From positions 1 through 58,620 of IMG/VR virus record IMGVR_UViG_3300031841_004380: DNA of 58,620 nucleotides. One strand, given 5' to 3'. Source of the DNA: a virus. The position numbers were made by a program, and so were the translations under genes. Below the pieces are notes generated by a model. The model was given only the letters and a program-made list of their open reading frames with translations, was not told where the DNA came from and did not search any database. The number at the start of each line of letters is the position of its first letter. Position 1 is the first letter of the stretch. Below, piece after piece: positions 22,520 to 30,524 of the stretch.

Positions 22520-23359
22520 ATGAGCGTTCCTTTTATGTGGGTTGATGGAAATTTGACGGTGATCCTCAAGAACAAGGCTCACCAAGTTTTGCCAGAACAT
22601 ACTAACTACAAGATGATTCTGGAAGCACTACCAACAGCAAATGAAGATGAGTTGTTGGAACTGGTTGATCTTGAAAAGGCAGTTGCAAATTTTAGCGACG
22701 GTCTGGTAGAGGTCAAGAATGGCAAGGTATTGTTTGAGGGCGAAGAAGTCCACGGCAGTATTAGCCAGCGTATTCTAGAGTTTATGAAGAAGGGTCTACC
22801 GTTCCAGCCTCTCGTAAATTTCTTGAACAACTTGATGAGCAACCCTAGTATGCAGAGTCAGAAAGAGTTGTACGATTTCCTTGAGCATGAACATCTGCCA
22901 ATTACTGAGGATGGACATTTCCTCGCCTATAAGGCAGTTCGTAGTGACTACATGGATAAGTACAGAGGAGCTTTCGACAACCATGTTGGCAACGTCTGTG
23001 AAATGCGTCGAGCCAAGGTTGACGATAATCGTAGCGTAGGATGTTCTAACGGACTTCATGCTGGTGCTTTGAACTATGTTGCCAGTTATGGCAGCGTAGA
23101 AAACAACGATAGAATTGTGATCGTTAAGATTAATCCGGCAGATGTAGTTAGTGTTCCTAGTGATTGCAACTGCGAGAAACTTCGTACCTGTCGATATGAA
23201 GTAGTCGGAGAATATCAAGGTGAACTTCTCAAGCCTCTTTACAAGAGCGAGTTTGGTGAAGATGATTACCATGAGGACGAAGGTAGTCTGTATGATGAAT
23301 ACGATGAGGACTACTGGGATCAGTATGATGATGATTATGATGATGATGATGAATATTGA
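22520..23359 (+). CDS. rIIB: rIIB-like protein
   Basis: The 279-residue protein has an N-terminal beta region, a helical middle and the segment GCSNGLHAGALNYVASYG typical of T4 rIIB-like proteins, then KINPADVVSVP. The C-terminus is a run of Asp/Glu/Tyr encoded partly by a (GAT) triplet repeat. A conserved CTATCACAGGAG leader precedes it. It presumably works with the rIIA-like ATPase encoded just upstream. Confidence 0.85.
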   Translation: MSVPFMWVDGNLTVILKNKAHQVLPEHTNYKMILEALPTANEDELLELVDLEKAVANFSDGLVEVKNGKVLFEGEEVHGSISQRILEFMKKGLPFQPLVNFLNNLMSNPSMQSQKELYDFLEHEHLPITEDGHFLAYKAVRSDYMDKYRGAFDNHVGNVCEMRRAKVDDNRSVGCSNGLHAGALNYVASYGSVENNDRIVIVKINPADVVSVPSDCNCEKLRTCRYEVVGEYQGELLKPLYKSEFGEDDYHEDEGSLYDEYDEDYWDQYDDDYDDDDEY

Positions 23360-23381
23360 TAGTCTGTGATTCCCTGTGATT

Positions 23382-23428
23382 GGATGGGTGAGCAATTTGG
23401 GCTAAGGCGGTTCGATCCCGCCGCATCC
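23382..23428 (+). other. tRNA-like remnant lacking an anticodon arm
   Basis: GGATG at 23382-23386 pairs with CATCC at 23424-23428, enclosing a D-arm-like AGC/GCT hairpin with GG in its loop and a perfect T-arm GGCGG-TTCGATC-CCGCC at 23406-23422. There is no room for an anticodon arm. It lies in a 170-nt untranslated stretch between rIIB and the primase gene and is much more GC-rich than its surroundings. It may be a decayed tRNA or a processed structural element. Confidence 0.55.
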
Positions 23429-23529
23429 TCTGCAACTAGATTAGTGTCGCTGCTTTTGGTAGAAGTGTTTTCTGCCCCAGAGACAACCAACTTTTGATTT
23501 TGAGTTAAGTGCAGTAAGGAAGATTTATC

Positions 23530-24765
23530 ATGGGAAATTTCAGTAGCGATTTGGGTTTTAATCCTTTTGACAAAAACAATAGTCCATCTGTGGCGGTGGA
23601 TTTTTTTCAATCATTTCGTCAACAGCATATCTTTTGCTATAATGGTAATCCTCGCAAGAAGATTAGTAGTATGGCTCATACTTCAATGTTCCAAGATGTA
23701 CTTGAAGCAAACCAGAAAGGTTCTGATGCTTACTTCTATATTAATGGTGGACGTAAGCAATATGCCATAAATCAAATAGCCGCATGTTTCTGCGATATGG
23801 ATGCTGGGCGTGATGATGAAGGCAAGTATTTCAAGCCTAGTGTTGTAATGAAGCACAAAGAACGGTTCTTGGACAAGATCAATAGTTTTCCAGTTCCACC
23901 ATCTTGGGTAGTAGATACTCGTAATGGTTATCAGTGCTATTGGATTCTGACTGCTGAAGATAGAAATGTCAATAAGACTACTTGGAAGGGTGTGCAAAAG
24001 AAACTTGCAAATCATTTTGGTGGTGATCCTTTAGCAATCAAGATTAATCAGATTTATAGAGTGCCTTATACTTGGTGGCGTAAGGGCTGGGAAGGTAAGG
24101 CTCCTTACTTTACTAGTATACTTCCCGGTAGTGATGGTCATACGGTGGGATTTAATGATCTGAAAAATGCTCTTGATGGAACATCGGCTAATATTGATTA
24201 TCGCAATCTTAGCAAGAGTAGCAATGCTTGGTTTGATGCTTGGAAGCTGGTTGCTGACGAAGCAGCAAGCAACGGCACTCCAGTAGAAAATATGAGTTGG
24301 GGTGAGCGTAGAGAATTGCATCGCAAGGTTGCTGATATTGTTTTTGAGGCAAAAGAAACCTGTGGAAATAAAGGATTTCTTGGGATGAGTTGTAATCCTG
24401 TGGAGGTAAAGACTCCTTCTTATGATGTAGAATCTGCTATTCGTAATTATAAGGAGCCTAATAATAATGAGAGTATTATAGATCACGCAAGAGCTGTGAT
24501 GGGTTCGGTCAGTCAAGATCGTGCTGATGAAATGGTTCAAAGAACTGTTGGCGAACCTCAACCAGTAGCACCTGCTGCGGTTGATCCAGACAGCCTGCCA
24601 AGCGTTGATTTAAACGCTGACACTCAGCAGACGTTCCTTTTAAAGAAAACCGTTGAGTTCCTCAATCAAGTCTCTACACCGCTATGGTTTAGCAAGAACC
24701 ACTTCCTGAGTAGGGCTGCACGGGAACTGGCTGATGAGATCAGCGATAAGTTTTGCATAGGTTGA
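23530..24765 (+). CDS. AEP/RepB-type primase-like protein
   Basis: In the first 200 residues of this 411-residue protein lie CFCDMD (Asp89 and Asp91), SWVVDTRNGYQCYW and IYRVPYTW, the order seen in RepB-like primases and prim-pol domains of the archaeo-eukaryotic primase superfamily. The family has a His in the GyH-x-YW segment; here it is Gln, so metal or nucleotide binding may differ. The C-terminal half is helical and may hold a PriCT-like domain. It likely synthesises primers for phage replication. Confidence 0.72.
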   Translation: MGNFSSDLGFNPFDKNNSPSVAVDFFQSFRQQHIFCYNGNPRKKISSMAHTSMFQDVLEANQKGSDAYFYINGGRKQYAINQIAACFCDMDAGRDDEGKYFKPSVVMKHKERFLDKINSFPVPPSWVVDTRNGYQCYWILTAEDRNVNKTTWKGVQKKLANHFGGDPLAIKINQIYRVPYTWWRKGWEGKAPYFTSILPGSDGHTVGFNDLKNALDGTSANIDYRNLSKSSNAWFDAWKLVADEAASNGTPVENMSWGERRELHRKVADIVFEAKETCGNKGFLGMSCNPVEVKTPSYDVESAIRNYKEPNNNESIIDHARAVMGSVSQDRADEMVQRTVGEPQPVAPAAVDPDSLPSVDLNADTQQTFLLKKTVEFLNQVSTPLWFSKNHFLSRAARELADEISDKFCIG

Positions 24766-24789
24766 TTTGTCGGGGCCGTGGGGTATAAT
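24762..24789 (+). promoter_or_regulatory. putative sigma70-like promoter
   Basis: TTGATT at 24762-24767 and TATAAT at 24784-24789 with a 16-nt spacer containing GGCCG. The -35 box overlaps the end of the primase gene. Confidence 0.55.
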
Positions 24790-24832
24790 AAATAGTCAGC
24801 GTCACCCTGCGGCCCCTTGAGGAAAGCGTAAA

Positions 24833-25243
24833 ATGCACCAAGACCCAGAACATGAAGATTATGACGATGATGATTATAAGCATTATCCAGAATATAATGA
24901 ATATGGATATCCCTATAGTTCAAAAAAGTTTGATGTAGATTGGTCTGCTTGGGAACAGTGGTTGTCCAAAGCGTTATTTGATATTTCAGAAGAAAGCGAT
25001 AATGTTTGGATTTTTGGACATAAATTAACTGCCCCTAAAAAACAATCACAACCAAATAATTCTGGTAAAGATAAGTATTTCTTGTATCTTGGAAGCAATC
25101 AGTACAACGAGGCCATTTGGAAACAAACTTATCTGGTGAAAAAGCCATTACAAACAGCATACAATAACCATATTGCTAGTCATGCTGTTCATTTTCTGCG
25201 GCAACCATCGTACTACAAAGGAATGTTTGACATATTAAACTAA
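24833..25243 (+). CDS. hypothetical acidic protein, 136 aa
   Basis: The N-terminus is very acidic and Tyr-rich; a Trp-rich helical segment (DWSAWEQWLSKALF) and a basic C-terminal domain follow. No family is recognised. It overlaps the next gene as TAATG. Confidence 0.6.
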   Translation: MHQDPEHEDYDDDDYKHYPEYNEYGYPYSSKKFDVDWSAWEQWLSKALFDISEESDNVWIFGHKLTAPKKQSQPNNSGKDKYFLYLGSNQYNEAIWKQTYLVKKPLQTAYNNHIASHAVHFLRQPSYYKGMFDILN

Positions 25244-25653
25244 TGAAATACGAAATCACTGATGTCGTAAGGTTTGTGAATGGTTCTAGAGTATTTGTAT
25301 ACAAAAATTTTTCTGGACTTTCACAAGAAGAACCACCAGAAAAACCTATCTCATATGAGTTTGATATTAAAACTCTAACCCTAGAAGAAGTAGCAGAACT
25401 AGAAACTTGCTTAAATACTAAAGAGGCTACATTAATATTTAATGAGTACGCAAGGAAGAAGGATGATGCTTTATATATGACAGAGACCGAATATATGGAT
25501 TATCTGGCAGCGTTGACCTCTAGAATGACAAGTAACTTACTAAAATCATTAGCTAATAAAAATCTACTAAATATTGCTTTCGATGAGGAAAAAAATGACT
25601 TCGTTTTTTGGCCGAATGAACAAGACACAAAAGATACAGAAGAAGAAACCTAG
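25243..25653 (+). CDS. hypothetical protein, 136 aa
   Basis: This acidic alpha/beta protein overlaps both neighbours. The middle is helical (LTLEEVAELETCL), and the C-terminal acidic tail contains DVFVFWPN-like hydrophobics. Function cannot be assigned. Confidence 0.6.
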   Translation: MKYEITDVVRFVNGSRVFVYKNFSGLSQEEPPEKPISYEFDIKTLTLEEVAELETCLNTKEATLIFNEYARKKDDALYMTETEYMDYLAALTSRMTSNLLKSLANKNLLNIAFDEEKNDFVFWPNEQDTKDTEEET

Positions 25654-26032
25654 TCGTGCGGACATTCATTTTAAGTACATCTGCGAAGATTGTGAAACTA
25701 TTAATTGGATTAGCTACAAAGAGAATCAAACAGATGGATACAAGATTTGTTGTCCAGTGTGCGATAGCATAATTATACCGACAAAAATATCCAATATTAA
25801 AGTTGAGTATGTAAAAGAGCAGGAGAATATTGAGCGTCCCAAGCCTGTAACTAACATAGTCAACCGCTGCTGCAAAACTCTGTGTGAATATGGTTTTGAT
25901 CAAGATGAGGCACTGATACTAGCTAAGGAAGGATATGCTAAATATCAGACAGAAGACTTGGTAGATTTGGTTAAGAAAATTATTTTTGATTTTGGAGTAA
26001 CAATTGATGAATTTGCGTCCTCAAAAGTTTGA
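25595..26032 (+). CDS. zinc-ribbon protein with RuvA-III-like tail
   Basis: Start 25595 is supported by GAGG at 25585-25588. The 145-residue protein has a zinc ribbon (CEDC...CPVC, residues about 33-57) and a C-terminal three-helix segment, CKTLCEYGFDQDEALILAKEGY, that resembles domain III of RuvA, the part that binds RuvB. It overlaps the RuvB-like gene by 26 nt. The pairing suggests a loader or specificity factor for the phage branch-migration motor. No RuvA DNA-binding domains are present. Confidence 0.6.
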   Translation: MTSFFGRMNKTQKIQKKKPSRADIHFKYICEDCETINWISYKENQTDGYKICCPVCDSIIIPTKISNIKVEYVKEQENIERPKPVTNIVNRCCKTLCEYGFDQDEALILAKEGYAKYQTEDLVDLVKKIIFDFGVTIDEFASSKV

Positions 26033-26891
26033 TGATATTATTGGGCAGAAAGATGTTGTTGATCGTCTACGCATCTCTGCGTTCGGCTGTAAAAATTCGA
26101 CCAGTGCGATGCCTCATGTTTTAATAGACGGGCCTCCTGGCCTCGGCAAGACCACCATAGCGAGTGCTATAGCCAGTGAACTGGGCGTGAATCTGTATAC
26201 GCTTAATGCCGCTAATGTGCGTAATATTAAGAGTCTAATGCCATATCTCATGGGCATCACATTAAAATCTGTGCTGTTCATTGATGAAATCCACAGACTG
26301 CCAAAGATAGTCGAAGAATTTCTCTATCCTGTGATGGAAGATTTCAAGATGGAAATTCTTATAGAACAAAATCCTGAAACTATTGATATACCAGAATTTA
26401 CACTGGTGGGTGCTACAACTAGCGGAGGTAGTTTAAGTCAGCCGTTTTATGATCGCTTTATGATTAAAGAACATCTATCTTTTTATGAGCCAGATGTACT
26501 AGCTGAACTGGTAGGATTGAACGCAAGCAAGCTGGGACTTAATCTGTCAGATGATGAAAAAATAGAAATAGCCAAACGTAGTAAGGGAACTCCTCGTGTA
26601 TTAAATGCTAGACTACAGTGGTATAAAAATTATACTGCATATTATCCTAATGAAAAAGATATTGAGAAAATTTATAGTAGTCAAGGTATTGACGAGAACG
26701 GGTTTGATCAAAACGATAAAAAGTATATAAATGTACTAAGGAAAAATCGTGCTAATCCACTTGGCTTAAAGGCATTATCTAGTCTGACAGGTATTGCTAT
26801 GGAAACTATTGAAAACAGTATTGAGCCGTATATGATAAGGAAGGGTTTTGTTTTAAGAACACAGAGAGGTAGGGTGTTAGGTAAAATATAA
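26007..26891 (+). CDS. ruvB: RuvB-like Holliday junction branch-migration ATPase
   Basis: The 294-residue protein aligns with RuvB from end to end: LRPQKFDDIIGQ at the start, Walker A GPPGLGKT (42-49), Walker B DEIH (93-96), sensor 1 GATT (135-138), the YDRF arginine-finger region near Arg150, GTPRVLNARL, and a C-terminal winged helix ending RTQRGRVLG. It is about 40 residues shorter than cellular RuvB, mainly in loops. As a hexameric motor it would move branched DNA during phage recombination, probably with the EndoVII-type nuclease. ATG at 26007 was chosen over TTG 26004 by spacing to GGAG. Confidence 0.9.
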   Translation: MNLRPQKFDDIIGQKDVVDRLRISAFGCKNSTSAMPHVLIDGPPGLGKTTIASAIASELGVNLYTLNAANVRNIKSLMPYLMGITLKSVLFIDEIHRLPKIVEEFLYPVMEDFKMEILIEQNPETIDIPEFTLVGATTSGGSLSQPFYDRFMIKEHLSFYEPDVLAELVGLNASKLGLNLSDDEKIEIAKRSKGTPRVLNARLQWYKNYTAYYPNEKDIEKIYSSQGIDENGFDQNDKKYINVLRKNRANPLGLKALSSLTGIAMETIENSIEPYMIRKGFVLRTQRGRVLGKI

Positions 26892-27127
26892 TGAATAGTT
26901 ATGTATGTAAAAAGAAGCAAAGAAAAGAAGAATTAAATTACCTGGAGCATAAAGATAGAATTCGTGCATTTATTGACAACACTGGATGTACGAATATATT
27001 AAGATATATGATCGAGGACTTAGACACTATAGAAGATATGAGCAATACTCAAAGTATGTATCTATTTCAATTAATATCTTCGCTAGAGACAGCATTGGAA
27101 AATTATCCTAGAGTAAAAAATGTCTGA
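26891..27127 (+). CDS. hypothetical helical protein, 78 aa
   Basis: The ATG overlaps the ruvB stop. The product is basic at the N-terminus then helical and acidic. It overlaps the next gene by 8 nt. No family is recognised. Confidence 0.6.
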   Translation: MNSYVCKKKQRKEELNYLEHKDRIRAFIDNTGCTNILRYMIEDLDTIEDMSNTQSMYLFQLISSLETALENYPRVKNV

Positions 27128-27425
27128 AGAAATATATACTCCTTTAACCAAAGCAGATAAACATCCTTTGCGTTATTCTTGTTTTCAAGCAGATGTGCGA
27201 GATCGTATAGGCTCTATAGACAAACACCCAGAAGTATGTCAACACATTAATGATTTGTATGATCTAATCGCCTATCAAATGGAGCAAATATTTCGTAAAG
27301 AGCATGAGCTAACAGCCAATAGACACAAAGAAGCATGGAAAAGATACGATAAGCCGATTGAGAACTATGATTCTGTAAAAAGAAAATTTTTCACTAAAGA
27401 AGAACTTGAAGCGAGGAATTGCTGA
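27120..27425 (+). CDS. hypothetical protein, 101 aa
   Basis: This charged, mainly helical protein has a HPLRYSCF segment at the N-terminus and a basic C-terminal half. It overlaps the next gene by the sequence TGATG. Function unknown. Confidence 0.6.
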   Translation: MSEEIYTPLTKADKHPLRYSCFQADVRDRIGSIDKHPEVCQHINDLYDLIAYQMEQIFRKEHELTANRHKEAWKRYDKPIENYDSVKRKFFTKEELEARNC

Positions 27426-27697
27426 TGAAATGGTCATTAGTTAAGAGTTGGGCTAAAAGCTATGGATATGAATCTTTTAGAGAAGAAACAGACAGAGCAG
27501 ATAATCCTAATAAGTATGACTACTATTGGGCCAAGTCAGGTGACCCTCAAGCCACTGGACTAACTAATAGTGTCAGTAGTCTTGCATTAGAGATATATAA
27601 TCATATCACAAGTAATCAACATATAGAATATCAAAAGGAATACCAAGAACAATTATTTCAACAGGATGTAAAATATGACACAGGATACGGGTTCTAA
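27425..27697 (+). CDS. hypothetical protein, 90 aa
   Basis: ATG at 27425 overlaps the previous stop; TTG at 27419 is an alternative. The N-terminus (KWSLVKSWAKSYGYE) reads like a small helical domain, and DYYWAKSGDP follows. It is Gln-rich at the end and overlaps the next small gene by 23 nt. Confidence 0.6.
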   Translation: MKWSLVKSWAKSYGYESFREETDRADNPNKYDYYWAKSGDPQATGLTNSVSSLALEIYNHITSNQHIEYQKEYQEQLFQQDVKYDTGYGF

Positions 27698-27833
27698 AGA
27701 GATAAAAAAACAAAGCATTACCATTTCTACTATATTCGGCAAGGCCATAGAGGCTATTGTTGCTTATATTACAATATGGTTCTTTAAACCTTTATGGGAA
27801 AAACTCGTAAAATGGTGGAATAAAAATGAGTAA
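27675..27833 (+). CDS. small membrane protein, 52 aa
   Basis: This short frame starts inside the preceding gene and overlaps the next start by 8 nt. Residues about 20-40 form a hydrophobic helix, followed by a Trp/Lys-rich amphipathic end (WEKLVKWWNK), as in small holin- or antiholin-like proteins, though no such role is claimed. Confidence 0.6.
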   Translation: MTQDTGSKEIKKQSITISTIFGKAIEAIVAYITIWFFKPLWEKLVKWWNKNE

Positions 27834-28476
27834 TTATCTAAACATAGATATACCTACATTCTTTTGTTATTTAGATACAGGCTTTCTTTACGATAAAGAG
27901 CCTAGTATAAAAAACGACAGAATAGTGGTAGAAGTATTTTCTTTTACTAGCATACCTCAAAGATGTGCTATGTTTTCTGTGATGACTGAATATGGTAGTC
28001 AACACGCTAGAGTACCACTACAATATTTAAGAGCAGATGAAAGTGGTGGCACAGAATATTCTCTAGATTGGTTAGAACTGTGGGATAGCATGAGTTATTA
28101 CGCATCATGCAATATTAATCAATATACTAAAAATCGTTCAGCCAACATTATGCTTAAAGACAAAACTCTACATAAGGCTAAATATCTTTTTACTATAGAT
28201 TGGTGCTTAGGGCCGCAATATCAATGTGGTTATGGAGAAATGGCGGCTGGACATAAATGCGGACATTTCTTTGAAGGTGAAGGTGGTCAATATTTTATGC
28301 AGCCTAACAACAGGGTCTTGTGGGTTGATGGTGGTAGTTTTATTAGCAGAAAGTTTGACAAGAAGCCAGACTGGAAAGTATTTAGTCAAGAATTTAGCTG
28401 TGAACACCAAGGATCAAGATGGGTATCTGAATCTAACGAAGAAGTATACTTTTATGAGTTTAAGGAAAAAGAATGA
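27826..28476 (+). CDS. hypothetical protein, 216 aa
   Basis: The protein is mostly beta-sheet by appearance. It contains YECG-like segments including CGYGEMAAGHKCGHFFEGEGG, with three Cys/His residues that could bind a metal. From memory, proteins of this size and composition occur in T4-like phages. It overlaps ThyX by four bases. Confidence 0.6.
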   Translation: MSNYLNIDIPTFFCYLDTGFLYDKEPSIKNDRIVVEVFSFTSIPQRCAMFSVMTEYGSQHARVPLQYLRADESGGTEYSLDWLELWDSMSYYASCNINQYTKNRSANIMLKDKTLHKAKYLFTIDWCLGPQYQCGYGEMAAGHKCGHFFEGEGGQYFMQPNNRVLWVDGGSFISRKFDKKPDWKVFSQEFSCEHQGSRWVSESNEEVYFYEFKEKE

Positions 28477-29129
28477 CGGTCAATTTAATTAGTGTAACTC
28501 CAGACGCTGAAAAAAACATAGCGTATTGTGCTAGAGTATCTAATCCGAATAATCAAAACAATGAAAGCTATGCAAGACTACTGAAGTATTGTATTGATCA
28601 TAATCACTGGAGTATTTTTGAGCAAGCTTTTTTAACGATAGAGATTAATACCACAAGAGGTATTGCTGCTCAAATTCTTAGACATCGTAGTTTTACATTT
28701 CAGGAGTTTAGTCAGAGGTATGCTGATGCCAGCTTTTTAGCAGAGGCTATACCTGTTTTTGAATTACGCAGACAGGACGATAAGAATAGACAAAATAGCA
28801 TTGATGATATATCTGATGAAATGCGTAATAAGTATAATGTTTTGATTAGAGAACATTTTGCCAAAGCAAAGGGTCTTTATGATCAGATGCTACAGGACGG
28901 AATAGCTAAGGAGTGCGCCCGTTTTATTTTACCCTTGGCTACACCTACTCGTTTATATATGAGCGGCTCAGTGCGTTCCTGGATGCACTACATACAGCTT
29001 AGATCAGCTAACGGAACCCAAAAAGAACACATGGATATTGCAAATCGGTGTAAAGATATATTTAGTGAACAATTTCCTACTATATCTGAGGCACTAAATT
29101 GGCGTTCTGGCCCTTCGGAAAAGAGTTAA
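28473..29129 (+). CDS. thyX: flavin-dependent thymidylate synthase
   Basis: The 218-residue protein carries the ThyX motif RHR-x7-S (Arg70-His71-Arg72 to Ser80) in LRHRSFTFQEFSQRY, plus CARFILPLAT and the C-terminal HIQLRSA-type segment (HYIQLRSANGTQKEH). ThyX makes dTMP from dUMP using methylenetetrahydrofolate, FAD and NADPH and supplies thymidylate to phage replication. Length is typical. Confidence 0.95.
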   Translation: MTVNLISVTPDAEKNIAYCARVSNPNNQNNESYARLLKYCIDHNHWSIFEQAFLTIEINTTRGIAAQILRHRSFTFQEFSQRYADASFLAEAIPVFELRRQDDKNRQNSIDDISDEMRNKYNVLIREHFAKAKGLYDQMLQDGIAKECARFILPLATPTRLYMSGSVRSWMHYIQLRSANGTQKEHMDIANRCKDIFSEQFPTISEALNWRSGPSEKS

Positions 29130-29425
29130 GATATGCTACTAGGTCAGGTAAATGGCCTACACTAAGAAAAAAACATCTAGAAAAACAGCCATGTTGTATG
29201 GCTTGTGGGTCTTGTAAGAAACCGGAAGTACATCATATAGTCCCGGTACACCTAGAGCCAGCTAGGGAGCTAGACCCAGATAATCTCATCACGCTCTGTG
29301 ATAAATATTGCCACTTTGTATTTGGCCATTTTATGGACTATAAAAGCTGGAATGTGAATATAGTCAATGATGCTGCGTGGTATCTGCAAAATATAAAAAA
29401 TAGACCTAAAAAGTATGGTGTATAA
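29099..29425 (+). CDS. HNH nuclease domain protein, TTG start
   Basis: The frame starts at TTG 29099, after GAGG 29086-29089, and overlaps ThyX by 31 nt. The product reads WPFGKELRYATRSGKWPTLR, then CMACGSCKKPEVHHIVP, DPDNLITLC and HFVFGH, a compact HNH domain with zinc-binding Cys and the catalytic HH. The conserved pattern RSGKWP...VHHI.P is one I associate with small HNH proteins in Planctomycetota, so this may be host-derived. Confidence 0.82.
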   Translation: MAFWPFGKELRYATRSGKWPTLRKKHLEKQPCCMACGSCKKPEVHHIVPVHLEPARELDPDNLITLCDKYCHFVFGHFMDYKSWNVNIVNDAAWYLQNIKNRPKKYGV

Positions 29426-29426
29426 A
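29417..29426 (+). promoter_or_regulatory. GGTGTATAAA motif, possible late promoter
   Basis: This motif lies 49 nt before the first cassette gene at 29466, without a -35 box. A second, TATATAAT-like stretch sits at 29458-29465 next to the start codon. Confidence 0.45.
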
Positions 29427-29465
29427 AGCAAAGTGGTTATCTTTTTATTTTAGATGGTATATAAT

Positions 29466-29783
29466 ATGGCAACATATAAGATTAATGATACAAAAAAAAG
29501 TAATCAGCAAAATACTTTGTTTAATGTAAATAATCAAGGTAGGGATTATAGAAATCAGTATGAAAGCAGTCGGCAAACGACTACTAGAATGAACTACAAC
29601 AAGCCACTAAGACCAGCAACCGCATATCATCCACACTATTTAGTATCAATTCTATTGATGAATACCTTCATAAGAAATAATCTATATCATCCATACATTT
29701 CTTCTGGTAGTAATCTTAATAATAAACCATTTGTTTCTATTTATTCGTTTTACAGAATAATAAAAGAAGAAGAAGAAGAATAA
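29466..29783 (+). CDS. cassette 1 A-module protein
   Basis: ATG at 29466 is chosen because MATYKIN matches the start of the other A proteins (MSTY/MATR/MSTR); a longer frame starts at 29454. The 105-residue protein has the A signature AYHPHYL...NTFIRNNLYHPY followed by a Ser-rich stretch and a Glu-rich tail. It is a stand-alone A-module, separated from its B partner by only two bases. Probably a virion-associated or surface protein, but no family is recognised. Confidence 0.65.
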   Translation: MATYKINDTKKSNQQNTLFNVNNQGRDYRNQYESSRQTTTRMNYNKPLRPATAYHPHYLVSILLMNTFIRNNLYHPYISSGSNLNNKPFVSIYSFYRIIKEEEEE

Positions 29784-29785
29784 TT

Positions 29786-30505
29786 ATGTTAGATCCAGTA
29801 ATCATAGCTGCAATTAAAGCTTCACTTGATAGCAATAAAAAGGTTGCTACAGTTCCTTCGAAAAATAAAAATGATTATGATACTTGGATTCCAATAGTAA
29901 GTGATATAGATTGGGACATAATATTATCTAATATTAATACCAGTTCATCGAATGCAGCACCTGCTTTGTCTAGCGATATAGATTCAGATATTTTTGAAGA
30001 TCGATTCATATTAGCAAAGCCGAATGTACCGGGAGAAGCTGTTTATTTATTAATAGCTCCAGATATACCTTCATGCGGCTCGTGTCAACTTGTTGGTGGA
30101 GATTTTTCATTAAGAGGCGGCATAACTTATCCAAGCGGCGATGGGCCAGAAGGTAACACTCAGGGATACCCTCTAATTGCAACTAGTTGTGAAGAACTTA
30201 ACGAATATATTAGTATGGAGCCACTGATTGAAGGAGCAGAAATAATTATCGGTTATCCTATCGACTGGACTTTCCAATATGCAGACGGTGAATCAGTTAG
30301 CGGTAGCGGATGCGAAAATTTACCAGAAGATATTGCAACGATGTACTCGGAAGTAAAAGGTCTAAGTCAATCAGATTGCGTAAGCACTGATAGATTTACT
30401 CTTTCTTGGATACAGAATACTGCTATTGTGTCTACAGGAACTCCAGAGTCATATTTCGATCCATATGTATATTGTCAAGACGGTGGTTATCGATTAGAGT
30501 CATAA
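29786..30505 (+). CDS. cassette 1 B-module Cys-rich protein
   Basis: The C-terminal 160 residues form the B-module: SCGSC, GGITYPSGDGP, QGYPLIATSC, then WTFQYADGESVSGSGCENLP and a late Cys. The N-terminal part is low-complexity and acidic. Four conserved cysteines suggest two disulfides or a metal site, fitting an extracellular or virion role. The same module occurs at 31799, 37984 and 40381. No function known. Confidence 0.7.
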   Translation: MLDPVIIAAIKASLDSNKKVATVPSKNKNDYDTWIPIVSDIDWDIILSNINTSSSNAAPALSSDIDSDIFEDRFILAKPNVPGEAVYLLIAPDIPSCGSCQLVGGDFSLRGGITYPSGDGPEGNTQGYPLIATSCEELNEYISMEPLIEGAEIIIGYPIDWTFQYADGESVSGSGCENLPEDIATMYSEVKGLSQSDCVSTDRFTLSWIQNTAIVSTGTPESYFDPYVYCQDGGYRLES

Positions 30506-30524
30506 TAAGAAAGTATATAATAAA

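Noticed and set aside
23340-23358. GAT triplet run at the end of rIIB
   Set aside because: Considered as a possible microsatellite phase-variation tract, but changes would be in-frame and only alter the length of an acidic tail.
22796-23610. Minus-strand frames opposite rIIB, rich in Ile or His
   Set aside because: They arise from the GAT/ATC triplet repeat that encodes the acidic rIIB tail on the + strand; no start signals.
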